Shown here one piece after another: positions 44,106-55,485 of a stretch of DNA of 64,000 nt. The position numbers and the translations under genes are program-made. The stretch comes from Terribacillus halophilus. GTDB lineage: Bacteria > Bacillota > Bacilli > Bacillales > Amphibacillaceae. The first letter of the stretch is position 1. Every line of letters begins with the position of its first letter. The stretch spans positions 558,001 to 622,000 of the forward strand of contig NZ_FMZB01000001.1 of assembly GCF_900101385.1 (NCBI RefSeq), in the 5' to 3' direction. Under the pieces are notes generated by a model. That model did no database searches, was not told where the DNA came from, and saw only the letters and a list, made by a program, of their open reading frames with translations.

Positions 44106-44766
44106 GAAATGGTTTCCGAATGTAGATATAGCAGATTTGAACACAGCCATCTACGAGACATTCTATATGACGATCCTATCTTTGATCGGTACTTTCATCA
44201 TCGGCATCATCCTTGGACTTTTACTTTATCTGACTAGTAAAGGGAAGCTGTGGGAAAACAAAATCGTCTATTGGATCGTGGCAGCGGTAGTCAACGTATT
44301 CCGTGCCATTCCATTCATCATCCTGATTTTGCTGCTGTTCCCATTCACCGATTTTATCGTCGGAACGATCCGCGGACCGGAGGCAGCATTGCCTGCACTT
44401 ATCATCGGGTCGGCACCTTTCTATGCGCGCCTTGTGGAGATTGCGCTGAAAGAAGTGGACAACGGGGTAATTGAAGCTGCCAAGGCAATGGGTGCGAAAA
44501 ACAGTACGATCATGTTCAAGGTATTGCTGAAAGAATCCATGCCGGCGCTTGTCTCAGGTATTACGGTAACGGCGATCGCCCTTATCGGTTCCACAGCAGT
44601 AGCTGGCGTAATCGGCGCAGGGGGACTAGGCGACTTCGCTTACTTCTACGGTTTCCAGCGCCGGCAGTTCGATGTCGTATTCATCTGTACGCTGCTTATT
44701 GTCATCGTGGTATTCGTCTTCCAATTTATTGGAGACTTGATTTCAAATAAATTAGATAAACGATAA
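44098..44766 (+). CDS. metP: Methionine ABC importer permease MetP (MetI)
   Basis: 222 residues, five membrane helices, with the coupling loop segment EVDNGVIEAAKAMGAKNSTI. TTG start overlapping the end of metN; GGAGGTGCAGG lies inside metN. Forms the pore with MetN and MetQ. Confidence 0.94.
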   Translation: MFEKWFPNVDIADLNTAIYETFYMTILSLIGTFIIGIILGLLLYLTSKGKLWENKIVYWIVAAVVNVFRAIPFIILILLLFPFTDFIVGTIRGPEAALPALIIGSAPFYARLVEIALKEVDNGVIEAAKAMGAKNSTIMFKVLLKESMPALVSGITVTAIALIGSTAVAGVIGAGGLGDFAYFYGFQRRQFDVVFICTLLIVIVVFVFQFIGDLISNKLDKR

Positions 44767-44781
44767 AGGAGAGGGATTCAT

Positions 44782-45609
44782 TTGAAAAAGGCATTATTGG
44801 TCATTTTATCAGCTGTTTTCATGGTATTCCTGGCAGCTTGCGGTTCTTCCGATAGCGGTTCAGGTGATGAAGAAACGACAACAATCAAAGTAGGTGCTTC
44901 CAGCACACCACACGCAGAAATTCTTGAAGAAGCAAAACCGCTTTTGGAAAAAGAAGGAGTCAATCTTGAAATTGAAGAGTATCAGGATTATGTCCTTCCC
45001 AACGATGACTTGGAAAGCGGCGACCTGGATGCTAACTACTTCCAGCACATCCCTTACTTGGAGACTTCCAATGCGGATACTGGATATGATTTGATCAGCC
45101 TTGGCGGTGTTCACTTGGAACCAATGGGCGTTTACTCTAAAAACATCAAGAAAATCGATGATATCAAAGATGGCACAGAAGTACTCATGGGTCGTAACGT
45201 AGCCGAGCAAGGACGTGTGCTATCCATCTTCCAAGAGGAAGGTCTTATCAAGATCAAAGATGGCGTCGAGCCTGTTGATGCAACTTTCGATGATATCGCA
45301 GAAAATCCAAAGAACTTGAAGTTCAGCATGGAAGTTGATCCTGCTTTCTTGCCGGATACGTATGAATCTGAAGAAGACGCATTGGTCGTCATCAACACGA
45401 ACTATGCTTTGCAGGCAAATCTTAAACCTTCCAAGGATGCATTGATTCTTGAAGGCACAGACTCTCCATATGCAAACATCGTTGCTGCTCGTGCCGAGGA
45501 TAAAGATAACGAAGCATTGCAGAAATTGATGGACGTGCTTCATTCTGATGAAATCAAACAATTCATCGAAGAGAAGTACGATGGCTCCATTCTCCCTGTC
45601 GATGAATAA
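44782..45609 (+). CDS. metQ: Methionine-binding lipoprotein MetQ
   Basis: 275 residues, TTG start with AAAGGAGAGGG upstream. Lipobox FLAAC (Cys20), NlpA-type fold (KVGASSTPHAEILEEAKPLL, DLDANYFQHIPYLETS). Binds D- or L-methionine outside the cell and feeds MetP. Last gene of the operon. Confidence 0.94.
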   Translation: MKKALLVILSAVFMVFLAACGSSDSGSGDEETTTIKVGASSTPHAEILEEAKPLLEKEGVNLEIEEYQDYVLPNDDLESGDLDANYFQHIPYLETSNADTGYDLISLGGVHLEPMGVYSKNIKKIDDIKDGTEVLMGRNVAEQGRVLSIFQEEGLIKIKDGVEPVDATFDDIAENPKNLKFSMEVDPAFLPDTYESEEDALVVINTNYALQANLKPSKDALILEGTDSPYANIVAARAEDKDNEALQKLMDVLHSDEIKQFIEEKYDGSILPVDE

Positions 45610-45623
45610 GAAAGACCATTCTC

Positions 45624-45662
45624 ATGCCTTTGCTGGTATTCTCAGCAAAGGCATTATTTTTG
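45624..45662 (+). terminator. metNPQ terminator
   Basis: Perfect 12-bp stem ATGCCTTTGCTG / CAGCAAAGGCAT with a seven-base loop and TTATTTTT. Confidence 0.88.
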
Positions 45663-45760
45663 GCTTGAAATGGAAGTGTGATACAATAGGACAAGACCAT
45701 GTTAAAACTGTGTTTTTATCTAGTAAAAAAGTTGATAATGGTCGAACAATGCTTTAAGAT

Positions 45761-45806
45761 TATAATGAGAATAAATTGATAATGTGTTTAAATAACATTA
45801 TCGAAA
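45761..45806 (+). promoter_or_regulatory. suf upstream region with Fur-like repeat
   Basis: AATGAGAATAAATTGATAATG (20-base core from 45765) is nearly the same as the left part of the yclN Fur region (AATGAGAATC then TAATTGATAATG). It is followed by the inverted repeat GATAATG / CATTATC (45778-45800). This suggests iron control of the SUF operon, but no perfect Fur box is present. The transcription start is not clear. Confidence 0.4.
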
Positions 45807-45839
45807 TTTATAAAATAGCAGCTATCGGAGGGTTAATAA

Positions 45840-46619
45840 ATGGCAGGTTCAGTTCTAGAGATCAAAGACCTACATGTTTCGATTGAAGATAAGGAAATTC
45901 TTAAAGGTGTAAACCTTACGATAAAAAGCGGGGAATTCCATGCGGTAATGGGACCAAACGGTACTGGTAAATCCACATTGGCATCCGCAATCATGGGCCA
46001 TCCAAAATACGAAGTGACAGGCGGAAGCATCACTTTGGACGGAGAAGATGTGTTGGAAATGGAAGTGGACGAGCGTGCTCGTGCCGGTCTATTCCTTGCA
46101 ATGCAGTATCCGAGTGAAATCAGCGGTGTAACAAATGCCGACTTCCTTCGCTCCTCTATCAACGCCCGCCGCGAAGAAGGCGATGAGATATCATTGATGA
46201 AATTCATCAAAGAAATGGACGAAGCGATGGACTTCCTTGAAATGGATAAGAACATGGCTCAGCGCTACTTAAACGAAGGTTTCTCCGGCGGTGAGAAAAA
46301 ACGTAATGAAATCCTTCAGCTTCTTATGATGAAAGCTGAAATCGGTATCCTTGACGAGATCGACTCCGGTCTTGATATCGATGCACTGAAAGTTGTCGCA
46401 AAAGGTATCAACAAACTGCGCGACGAAAACTTCGGTTGCCTAATCATTACCCACTATCAGCGTTTGCTAAACTACATCGAGCCTGACTTCGTACACGTTA
46501 TGATGCAAGGCCGTGTCGTTAAATCCGGCGGATCCGAGCTTTCCCAGCGTTTGGAAGCAGAGGGCTACGATTGGATTAAAAAAGAGCTGAACATCGAAGA
46601 CGAAACAATTAACGCGTAA
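45840..46619 (+). CDS. sufC: Fe-S assembly ATPase SufC
   Basis: 259 residues. Walker A GPNGTGKST, signature FSGGEKKRNEILQLL, Walker B IGILDEIDSGLD. Cytosolic ABC-like ATPase that binds SufB and SufD. GGAGGG precedes the ATG. First of five collinear genes sufC-sufD-sufS-sufU-sufB. Confidence 0.96.
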   Translation: MAGSVLEIKDLHVSIEDKEILKGVNLTIKSGEFHAVMGPNGTGKSTLASAIMGHPKYEVTGGSITLDGEDVLEMEVDERARAGLFLAMQYPSEISGVTNADFLRSSINARREEGDEISLMKFIKEMDEAMDFLEMDKNMAQRYLNEGFSGGEKKRNEILQLLMMKAEIGILDEIDSGLDIDALKVVAKGINKLRDENFGCLIITHYQRLLNYIEPDFVHVMMQGRVVKSGGSELSQRLEAEGYDWIKKELNIEDETINA

Positions 46620-46636
46620 ACTGGAGGAGGGATCTT

Positions 46637-49591
<2,955 letters not shown>

Positions 49592-49643
49592 TACTTGAAC
49601 ACTGTCGTGTGAAATAGATGTAATCCTATAAGGAGGTTTTACC

Positions 49644-51041
49644 ATGGCTAAAAAAGCGCCTGAAATTGGAGATTACCGGTATGGCTTCAGTGATCGTGAT
49701 GTATCCATTTTCCGTACAGAAAAAGGCCTTACACCTAGAATCGTTGAAGAAATCTCTAAGATGAAAGAAGAACCGCAATGGATGCTGGACTTCCGTCTTA
49801 AATCCTTGGAGCAATTCTATAAGAAACCAATGCCGCAGTGGGGCGGAGACCTTGCTGAGCTTGATTTCGATGAAATCACATATTACGTGAAACCATCCGA
49901 GCGCTCTGAGCGTTCTTGGGATGAAGTACCAGAAGAAATCAAGAACACATTCGATAAGCTTGGTATTCCGGAAGCTGAGCAGAAATACCTTGCCGGTGTT
50001 TCCGCGCAGTACGAATCCGAAGTTGTGTATCACAACTTGAAAGAAGACTTAGAAGAAATGGGTATTGTCTTCAAAGATACGGATACAGCACTGAAAGAAA
50101 ATGAGGATCTATTCCGCGAGTACTTTGGTAAATTGATCCCTGCTTCCGATAATAAATTTGCTGCTTTGAACTCTGCTGTATGGTCTGGTGGCTCCTTCAT
50201 TTATGTACCGAAGGGCGTTAAGACAGATATTCCATTGCAAGCGTATTTCCGGATCAACTCCGAAAATATGGGGCAGTTCGAGCGTACACTGATTATCGTT
50301 GATGATGATGCATCCATTCATTATGTGGAAGGCTGTACAGCACCAGTGTATACAACGAACTCCTTGCACAGTGCGGTTGTTGAGATCTTTGTTGGTAAAA
50401 ATGCTTACTGCCGTTACACTACAATCCAGAACTGGGCGAATAACGTTTACAACCTAGTTACAAAACGTGCGACAGTTGATGCGAACGGTACAATGGAGTG
50501 GGTCGATGGTAACATCGGTTCCAAACTAACAATGAAATATCCTGCTGTCATCTTGAAAGGCGAAGGCGCTCGCGGTATGACATTGTCCATCGCTTTGGCT
50601 GGTAAAGGCCAGCATCAGGATGCCGGTGCGAAAATGCATCACTTGGCACCAAACACTTCTTCAACGATCGTTTCCAAATCCATCTCCAAACAAGGTGGTA
50701 AAGTAACGTATCGCGGAATCGTTCACTTCGGTAAGAAAGCAGACGGCGCACGCTCCAACATCGAGTGTGACACGCTGATCCTGGATAACAAATCCACTTC
50801 CGATACCATTCCATACAACGAGATCTTCAACGAGAACATCTCCTTGGAACACGAAGCGAAAGTTTCTAAAGTATCCGAAGAGCAATTGTTCTATTTGATG
50901 AGCCGTGGTATCTCTGAAGAAGAAGCAACAGAAATGATCGTAATGGGCTTCATCGAGCCATTCACGAAAGAACTTCCAATGGAATATGCAGTCGAAATGA
51001 ACCGTCTTATTAAATTCGAGATGGAAGGTAGTATTGGTTAA
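49644..51041 (+). CDS. sufB: Fe-S assembly scaffold subunit SufB
   Basis: 465 residues. FAD-/cluster-binding scaffold with the family core [27 protein letters not shown]-type [19 protein letters not shown], and the conserved C-terminal segment SDTIPYNEI. Builds the nascent Fe-S cluster with SufC and SufD. AAGGAGG precedes the ATG, 52 bases after sufU; terminator follows. Confidence 0.96.
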   Translation: MAKKAPEIGDYRYGFSDRDVSIFRTEKGLTPRIVEEISKMKEEPQWMLDFRLKSLEQFYKKPMPQWGGDLAELDFDEITYYVKPSERSERSWDEVPEEIKNTFDKLGIPEAEQKYLAGVSAQYESEVVYHNLKEDLEEMGIVFKDTDTALKENEDLFREYFGKLIPASDNKFAALNSAVWSGGSFIYVPKGVKTDIPLQAYFRINSENMGQFERTLIIVDDDASIHYVEGCTAPVYTTNSLHSAVVEIFVGKNAYCRYTTIQNWANNVYNLVTKRATVDANGTMEWVDGNIGSKLTMKYPAVILKGEGARGMTLSIALAGKGQHQDAGAKMHHLAPNTSSTIVSKSISKQGGKVTYRGIVHFGKKADGARSNIECDTLILDNKSTSDTIPYNEIFNENISLEHEAKVSKVSEEQLFYLMSRGISEEEATEMIVMGFIEPFTKELPMEYAVEMNRLIKFEMEGSIG

Positions 51042-51046
51042 TACAG

Positions 51047-51075
51047 AAAAACCCTTGTGAATCAAGGGTTTTTTT
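51047..51075 (+). terminator. suf operon terminator
   Basis: Stem AAACCCTTG / CAAGGGTTT with a TGAAT loop and T run. Confidence 0.88.
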
Positions 51076-51104
51076 GTTTGTGACCATCGTTAGGGGAGTG
51101 AATC

Positions 51105-51701
51105 ATGGACAATAACGTTTTTGAACAGATGGCAAAAAAATATGATACGGAAGAAAGAATGGCATTAGCTAAAATTATAGTGAAAGAAGTAAGACTGGAA
51201 TTACAAAATAGTAAATCAAGTTCTTTGCTGGATTATGGGAGCGGTACCGGTCTAATTAGTTTGGAATTGTCGGATTTAGTTGAGTCTGTTTTATTGGTGG
51301 ATTCATCAGAACAAATGCTTGAGGTCGCGAAGGCGAAGATTTCCAACAACGAAATTGCCAATGCAAGCGTGCTTTATTCAGATTTTACGCAAGATACTCC
51401 TGAACTTAAAGCAGATATCGTGTTCATGTCACTGGTTCTTCTCCACATTCCGGATACGGAAAAGATTCTTCGCGAATTGTTCCATATCTTACATGATGGG
51501 GGCAAATTGGTCATTGTTGATTTTGACAAAAATGATAGAATAAATCACCCGAAAGTCCACAATGGTTTTTCTCATGACAAACTAAAAGATACTCTATCTG
51601 CAGTTGGATTTAAATCAACTGAAATTAGAACCTTCCATCATGGAAATCGCATTTTTATGAACCAAGATGCCTCCATGTTCCTATCGAGCAGTATAAAGTG
51701 A
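51105..51701 (+). CDS. Class I SAM-dependent methyltransferase
   Basis: 198 residues. SAM-binding motif I is LLDYGSGTGLISLEL (about 45-59), motif II LLVDSSEQMLEVAK, and the later segment VFMSLVLLHIPDTEKILREL. Methyltransferase-11 type; substrate unknown. The gene is visibly AT-richer than suf genes before it, possibly acquired. GGGGAG precedes the ATG; it has its own terminator. Confidence 0.85.
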   Translation: MDNNVFEQMAKKYDTEERMALAKIIVKEVRLELQNSKSSSLLDYGSGTGLISLELSDLVESVLLVDSSEQMLEVAKAKISNNEIANASVLYSDFTQDTPELKADIVFMSLVLLHIPDTEKILRELFHILHDGGKLVIVDFDKNDRINHPKVHNGFSHDKLKDTLSAVGFKSTEIRTFHHGNRIFMNQDASMFLSSSIK

Positions 51702-51730
51702 TGGATAATCGTTGATATAAAATGCGGTGG

Positions 51731-51758
51731 GCGAACTTGAAAAAGTTCGTCTTTTTTT
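51731..51758 (+). terminator. Methyltransferase gene terminator
   Basis: 7-bp stem CGAACTT / AAGTTCG with a GAAA loop and T run. Confidence 0.8.
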
Positions 51759-51874
51759 AGTTGGAATCGATTTGTTCTTAAGCAGAACTGCACGATTCTA
51801 TTTAATGGCCAGCTCAAAGCATTTTTCCTTGGGAGAACGCTTTTCTCCCATAATCAATAATTAATTTGTATTTA

Positions 51875-51917
51875 ACAATAATTATTTATTGTAAAACGAT
51901 AAATAATAGATTACAAT
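51875..51917 (+). promoter_or_regulatory. yoaS promoter with inverted repeat
   Basis: TTGTAA (51889-51894) and TACAAT (51912-51917) with 17-base spacing. The inverted repeat ACAATAA / TTATTGT (51875-51892) overlaps the -35, a candidate operator, perhaps for the downstream YozG-type repressor. Confidence 0.5.
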
Positions 51918-51949
51918 CGTCTTAAAGAAAAACGAATGAGGTGTTTTTT

Positions 51950-52429
51950 GTGAAGCGTGAAACGCTTTTTTTAAAGTTAGCTGTATTTCTTATGGCATTG
52001 CCGGTTCTTGCTTTGTGTATCTTTGCCATCCCGCCGATTGCTTTTGGTTCCGCTGACTATTATCCCGAGGCTGAATTTTTGAAATATCCTGTTCTAATCG
52101 GTTTGTATCTGACTGCATTAGCATTTTTCATGGCCTTGTATCAGGCTTTCAGGCTGCTGGGCTATATTGACAGAAACATAGCTTTTTCGGACTTATCGGT
52201 GAAAGCGCTGAAGAATATAAAAAACTGTGCCATCTCCATCACTGGCATTTATGTACTATTCCTGCCGCTCATTTATATCGTGGCAGACAGGGATGATGCA
52301 CCAGGCCTTATCCTGGTAGGTATGGCCATTATCTTTGGAGCGCTAGTCATTGCATTCTTTGCTGCTGTACTCCAAAGACTCTTAAAAAATGCCATCGACA
52401 TAAAATCAGAAAATGACTTGACGGTCTGA
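51950..52429 (+). CDS. yoaS: DUF2975 membrane protein YoaS
   Basis: 159 residues from a GTG start with GAGGTG seven bases upstream. Four membrane helices (about 9-30, 46-66, 88-110, 120-145). DUF2975 genes normally stand before a YozG-type HTH gene, as here. Role unknown. Confidence 0.85.
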   Translation: MKRETLFLKLAVFLMALPVLALCIFAIPPIAFGSADYYPEAEFLKYPVLIGLYLTALAFFMALYQAFRLLGYIDRNIAFSDLSVKALKNIKNCAISITGIYVLFLPLIYIVADRDDAPGLILVGMAIIFGALVIAFFAAVLQRLLKNAIDIKSENDLTV

Positions 52430-52439
52430 GGTGAACCAT

Positions 52440-52652
52440 ATGGCAATCATTATAAATATTGATGTAATGCTGGCAAAAAGGAAAATGAGCGTGACAGAGC
52501 TTTCGGAAAAAGTAGGCATCACGATGGCGAATCTATCCATTTTGAAAAATGGAAAAGCAAAGGCGATTCGGTTATCAACATTAGATGCGATATGTAAGGC
52601 TTTGGATTGTCAGCCTGGAGACATTCTGGAATACAGAATGGATGAAGGATAA
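52440..52652 (+). CDS. yozG: Cro/CI-type HTH regulator YozG
   Basis: 70 residues consisting of a single XRE-type helix-turn-helix (MSVTELSEKVGITMANLSIL then STLDAICKALDCQPGDILEY). Starts 10 bases after yoaS with the binding site in between. Probably controls this three-gene operon. Confidence 0.88.
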   Translation: MAIIINIDVMLAKRKMSVTELSEKVGITMANLSILKNGKAKAIRLSTLDAICKALDCQPGDILEYRMDEG

Positions 52653-52686
52653 GGAAGCGAAGAAAGTAACTCGGAGGTGTGAAGAA

Positions 52687-53529
52687 ATGTACAGAAATCG
52701 GAATCTGCCTACTTACTATGCTGGACAGGAGTTACCTGCATTCAAAAAGAAAAAGCTGAAGAGGGCGTGGAAACAGCTTGTCCGTTTCGGCTGGGAGCAA
52801 GCATTATCTTGTTTGTTTCCTGTCATCATTTTTGCTTCGCTGGCATTGACGCAAGTCATTGCTCTCCCATTGCTGCCGCGCTATGACTGGCTGCTTATCA
52901 TCTGCCTGCTGATGCAGTGGTTGATGCTTCGTTCGGGGCTTGAGACAAGAGATGAACTAAAGGTCATCACGCTATTTCATATCATTGGCCTTGCACTCGA
53001 ATTGTTCAAGGTACATATGGGTTCTTGGTCGTATCCGGAAGAAGGTTATTTTAAAATACTCGGGGTCCCGTTGTATAGCGGTTTTATGTATGCAAGTGTA
53101 GCGAGTTACCTTTGCCAAGCATGGAGGAGGCTTAAGGTGGATCTGATTAAGTGGCCGCCGTTTTTGGCCGTTGTACCGCTGGCAGCTGCAATTTACTTGA
53201 ATTTCTTCACCCACCATTTTTGGATCGATATTCGCTGGATTTTATCCGGCTTAGTGCTTGTAGTATTTTGGCGTTCGTGGGTTACATATGAGGTTGGTGA
53301 AAGCCGTTACCGAATGCCTTTGTCCCTTTCATTTGTCCTGATCGGATTTTTTATCTGGATTGCTGAGAATATCGCTACCTTTTTTGGCGCTTGGGAATAT
53401 CCGAACCAAGCTGATGCATGGAGTCTCGTTCATTTGGGCAAGGTGAGTTCATGGCTGTTATTGGTAATTGTCAGTTTCCTAATTGTGGCGACGCTGAAGC
53501 TGTATAAGAAGAAAATCTCGACAGATTGA
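52687..53529 (+). CDS. yoaT: DUF817 membrane protein YoaT
   Basis: 280 residues from the ATG at 52687 (CGGAGGTG upstream). About seven membrane helices. DUF817 features such as LFKVHMGSWSYPEEGYFKIL and the later AENIATFFGAWEYPNQAD, two related blocks. Third gene of the yoaS-yozG-yoaT set, in the same order as B. subtilis. Function unknown. Confidence 0.87.
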   Translation: MYRNRNLPTYYAGQELPAFKKKKLKRAWKQLVRFGWEQALSCLFPVIIFASLALTQVIALPLLPRYDWLLIICLLMQWLMLRSGLETRDELKVITLFHIIGLALELFKVHMGSWSYPEEGYFKILGVPLYSGFMYASVASYLCQAWRRLKVDLIKWPPFLAVVPLAAAIYLNFFTHHFWIDIRWILSGLVLVVFWRSWVTYEVGESRYRMPLSLSFVLIGFFIWIAENIATFFGAWEYPNQADAWSLVHLGKVSSWLLLVIVSFLIVATLKLYKKKISTD

Positions 53530-53621
53530 AAAGCTGAAGGCAAAGACGTTAGGCTAAACCTTATGACGTCTTATTACGCATGGAATGACTGAATCAGGTG
53601 GTGTTTTTCTGAAGTACTGCT

Positions 53622-53753
53622 TTACTCTAGGTTATCTTCTACGGGAGAATATCCAAAAGCGTCACGTCCAGTGATAAGTAGAGTATCAAACACCAATAGC
53701 GCCGTAACAAGAAGATAACCAAAATGTTTTGCTTTCCTGACGTCCGGGAACAT
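53622..53753 (-). CDS. Possible 43-residue membrane peptide
   Basis: MFPDVRKAKHFGYLLVTALL then VFDTLLITGRDAFGYSPVED; one membrane helix (about 11-26). AAAGGAA touches the ATG, which is too close for a good binding site. It stands alone in a 260-bp gap. It may be real or a gene remnant. Confidence 0.3.
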   Translation of the reverse strand: MFPDVRKAKHFGYLLVTALLVFDTLLITGRDAFGYSPVEDNLE

Positions 53754-53789
53754 TTCCTTTATGTGAATGAACAAAGGAGATGAAGTCCA

Positions 53790-54578
53790 TTGGGTTACAA
53801 TCTCGAAGGAAAAGTAGCAATCGTGACCGGAGCCAATGACGGTATTGGCTTAGAAACGGTAAAAGTATTTCTGGATGAAGGAGCTAAAGTCGTCGGAGTC
53901 AGCTTGAAAACGGATGACGTGAAGGGCATTGCCGATCATTCTTCCTTTCTGCCGCTGGAGCTGGATCTGACTGACGAAGGTGCAGCCGGGAAAGTGGTCG
54001 AGGCTGCTGTGTCCCATTTCGGAAAATTGGATATTTTAGCTAATATTGCGGGGATTGCCATCTATAAGGATAGTTTCATGGATGTGACACTTGATATTTG
54101 GAGAGAGACATTCGAGACGAATTTGTTTGCTGTAGTGGCATTGACAAAGGCTGCCATTCCAGAGCTTGAAAAACAGCCGGGAGCAAGCATCGTAAATGTG
54201 GCATCCGAGAGCGGTCATGTGCCAGATTCGTTTGCGATCGATTATAGCGGAAGCAAAGCAGCCGTTCTCAATCTCACGCAAGCTTTGGCGGATGAAATCG
54301 GCGCGGGTATACGGGTGAATGTCGTATCACCTGGTCCGACGCGGACGACAATGTGGAATAAACCAGGCGGTATGGTCGATATGCTCAGTGATAGGTTCGA
54401 CAAAGAAGGAGAGGAGGCTGTCAGCTACTTCGCCAAAGAAGTCCGCCAGATCCCGCGCGGGGAGATTGGCAAGCCGGATGAGATTGCCAATGTGATTGCC
54501 TTTTTGGCTTCAGACAAAGCAGCATATGTCAATGGCGCAGAATTTCCGGTGAACGGCGGATCGGTTAAATATAAATGA
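53790..54578 (+). CDS. Short-chain dehydrogenase/reductase (SDR)
   Basis: 262 residues from a TTG start with AAAGGAGATG upstream. Cofactor motif TGANDGIG (residues 13-20), NIAGIA, catalytic Ser and YSGSK Tyr/Lys pair, then the VSPGPTRTTMW loop. NAD(P)-dependent oxidoreductase; substrate unknown. Resembles classical SDRs annotated as 3-oxoacyl-ACP reductase-like. Confidence 0.88.
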   Translation: MGYNLEGKVAIVTGANDGIGLETVKVFLDEGAKVVGVSLKTDDVKGIADHSSFLPLELDLTDEGAAGKVVEAAVSHFGKLDILANIAGIAIYKDSFMDVTLDIWRETFETNLFAVVALTKAAIPELEKQPGASIVNVASESGHVPDSFAIDYSGSKAAVLNLTQALADEIGAGIRVNVVSPGPTRTTMWNKPGGMVDMLSDRFDKEGEEAVSYFAKEVRQIPRGEIGKPDEIANVIAFLASDKAAYVNGAEFPVNGGSVKYK

Positions 54579-54586
54579 ATTCTGTT

Positions 54587-54623
54587 ATAATAGTATGACT
54601 GCAGTATGCAGTCATACTATTAT
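54587..54623. repeat. Perfect 17-bp inverted repeat before yunE
   Basis: Arms at 54587-54603 and 54607-54623 (ATAATAGTATGACTGCA and its exact complement) around GTA. No T run follows, so it is a weak terminator for the SDR gene. It may equally be an operator of the yunE promoter. Confidence 0.7.
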
Positions 54624-54655
54624 TATATTCTACATAAAAGATGGAAGGGATACCT

Positions 54656-55468
54656 ATGGTTTTTGCCGTAAGTTTAGTAATAGGGCTCCTTGCAGCAGCG
54701 CTTGGCAGTCTGGTAGGTTTGGGGGGAGGAATCATCCTTGTACCGCTGCTGCTTATTTTAAGCAGTTTCTGGGATGCCTTCAGCTGGGCAACACCGCAAG
54801 CAATTGTGGGAGTTTCTGTCATCGTGATGATTTTCACCGCTCTTTCATCCACCCTCACATATATGAGGAGCGGGCGCGTTGATTACAAAAGCGGATTTAT
54901 TTTCATGGCCGGAGGGGTGCCGGGAGCCATACTCGGTTCCTACTTGAATCGATTTGTATCCGGGGATGGTTTCTCCCTGTATTTCGGTATTTTGGTCTTG
55001 CTCGTCTTTTTCATGTTTTTTGTGAAGCGCAAGGAACGGGAAGTGAAGAACCTGAAAGGTATCATCGTTACGAAAGAGCTGGACGGTATGACTTATACAT
55101 ATAGTTTCCGATTCATCGCAGCATTTGCACTCTCTTTATTCGTCGGACTGCTTTCGGGCATGTTTGGAATCGGGGGAGGCAGCTTTATGGTACCTGCGAT
55201 GATCCTGTTGTTTGGGTTCCCGGCGCATATTGCCGTATCAACCAGTATGTTCATGGTATTCTTCCTTAGTGTTGTCAGTACCGTCATGCATATTTCGCTC
55301 GGACACGTGGAATGGAACTATGTGTGGGCCTTTATTCCGGGTGCGATCATAGGTGGAATTCTCGGGGCGAAAGTCAACCAGATGTTAAAAGGGAATACGG
55401 TTGTCTGGATATTGCGTATCATGCTTGTATTAGTTGCTGTCCGTCTGATTTGGGATGGGTTGTCGTAA
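54656..55468 (+). CDS. yunE: TauE/SafE-family exporter YunE
   Basis: 270 residues from ATG at 54656 (AAGGG six bases upstream). Eight membrane helices in two repeats (LAAALGSLVGLGGGIILVPL and LLSGMFGIGGGSFMVPAMIL). Family members export sulfite, sulfoacetate or similar organic anions. Neighbours yunD and yunC match B. subtilis. Confidence 0.88.
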   Translation: MVFAVSLVIGLLAAALGSLVGLGGGIILVPLLLILSSFWDAFSWATPQAIVGVSVIVMIFTALSSTLTYMRSGRVDYKSGFIFMAGGVPGAILGSYLNRFVSGDGFSLYFGILVLLVFFMFFVKRKEREVKNLKGIIVTKELDGMTYTYSFRFIAAFALSLFVGLLSGMFGIGGGSFMVPAMILLFGFPAHIAVSTSMFMVFFLSVVSTVMHISLGHVEWNYVWAFIPGAIIGGILGAKVNQMLKGNTVVWILRIMLVLVAVRLIWDGLS

Positions 55469-55485
55469 TAAAGGAGTAGAGAAGG

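Noticed and set aside
43490-44161. 223-codon minus-strand ORF
   Set aside because: Antisense to metN and the start of metP; Ser/Thr/Cys-rich translation typical of a shadow frame.
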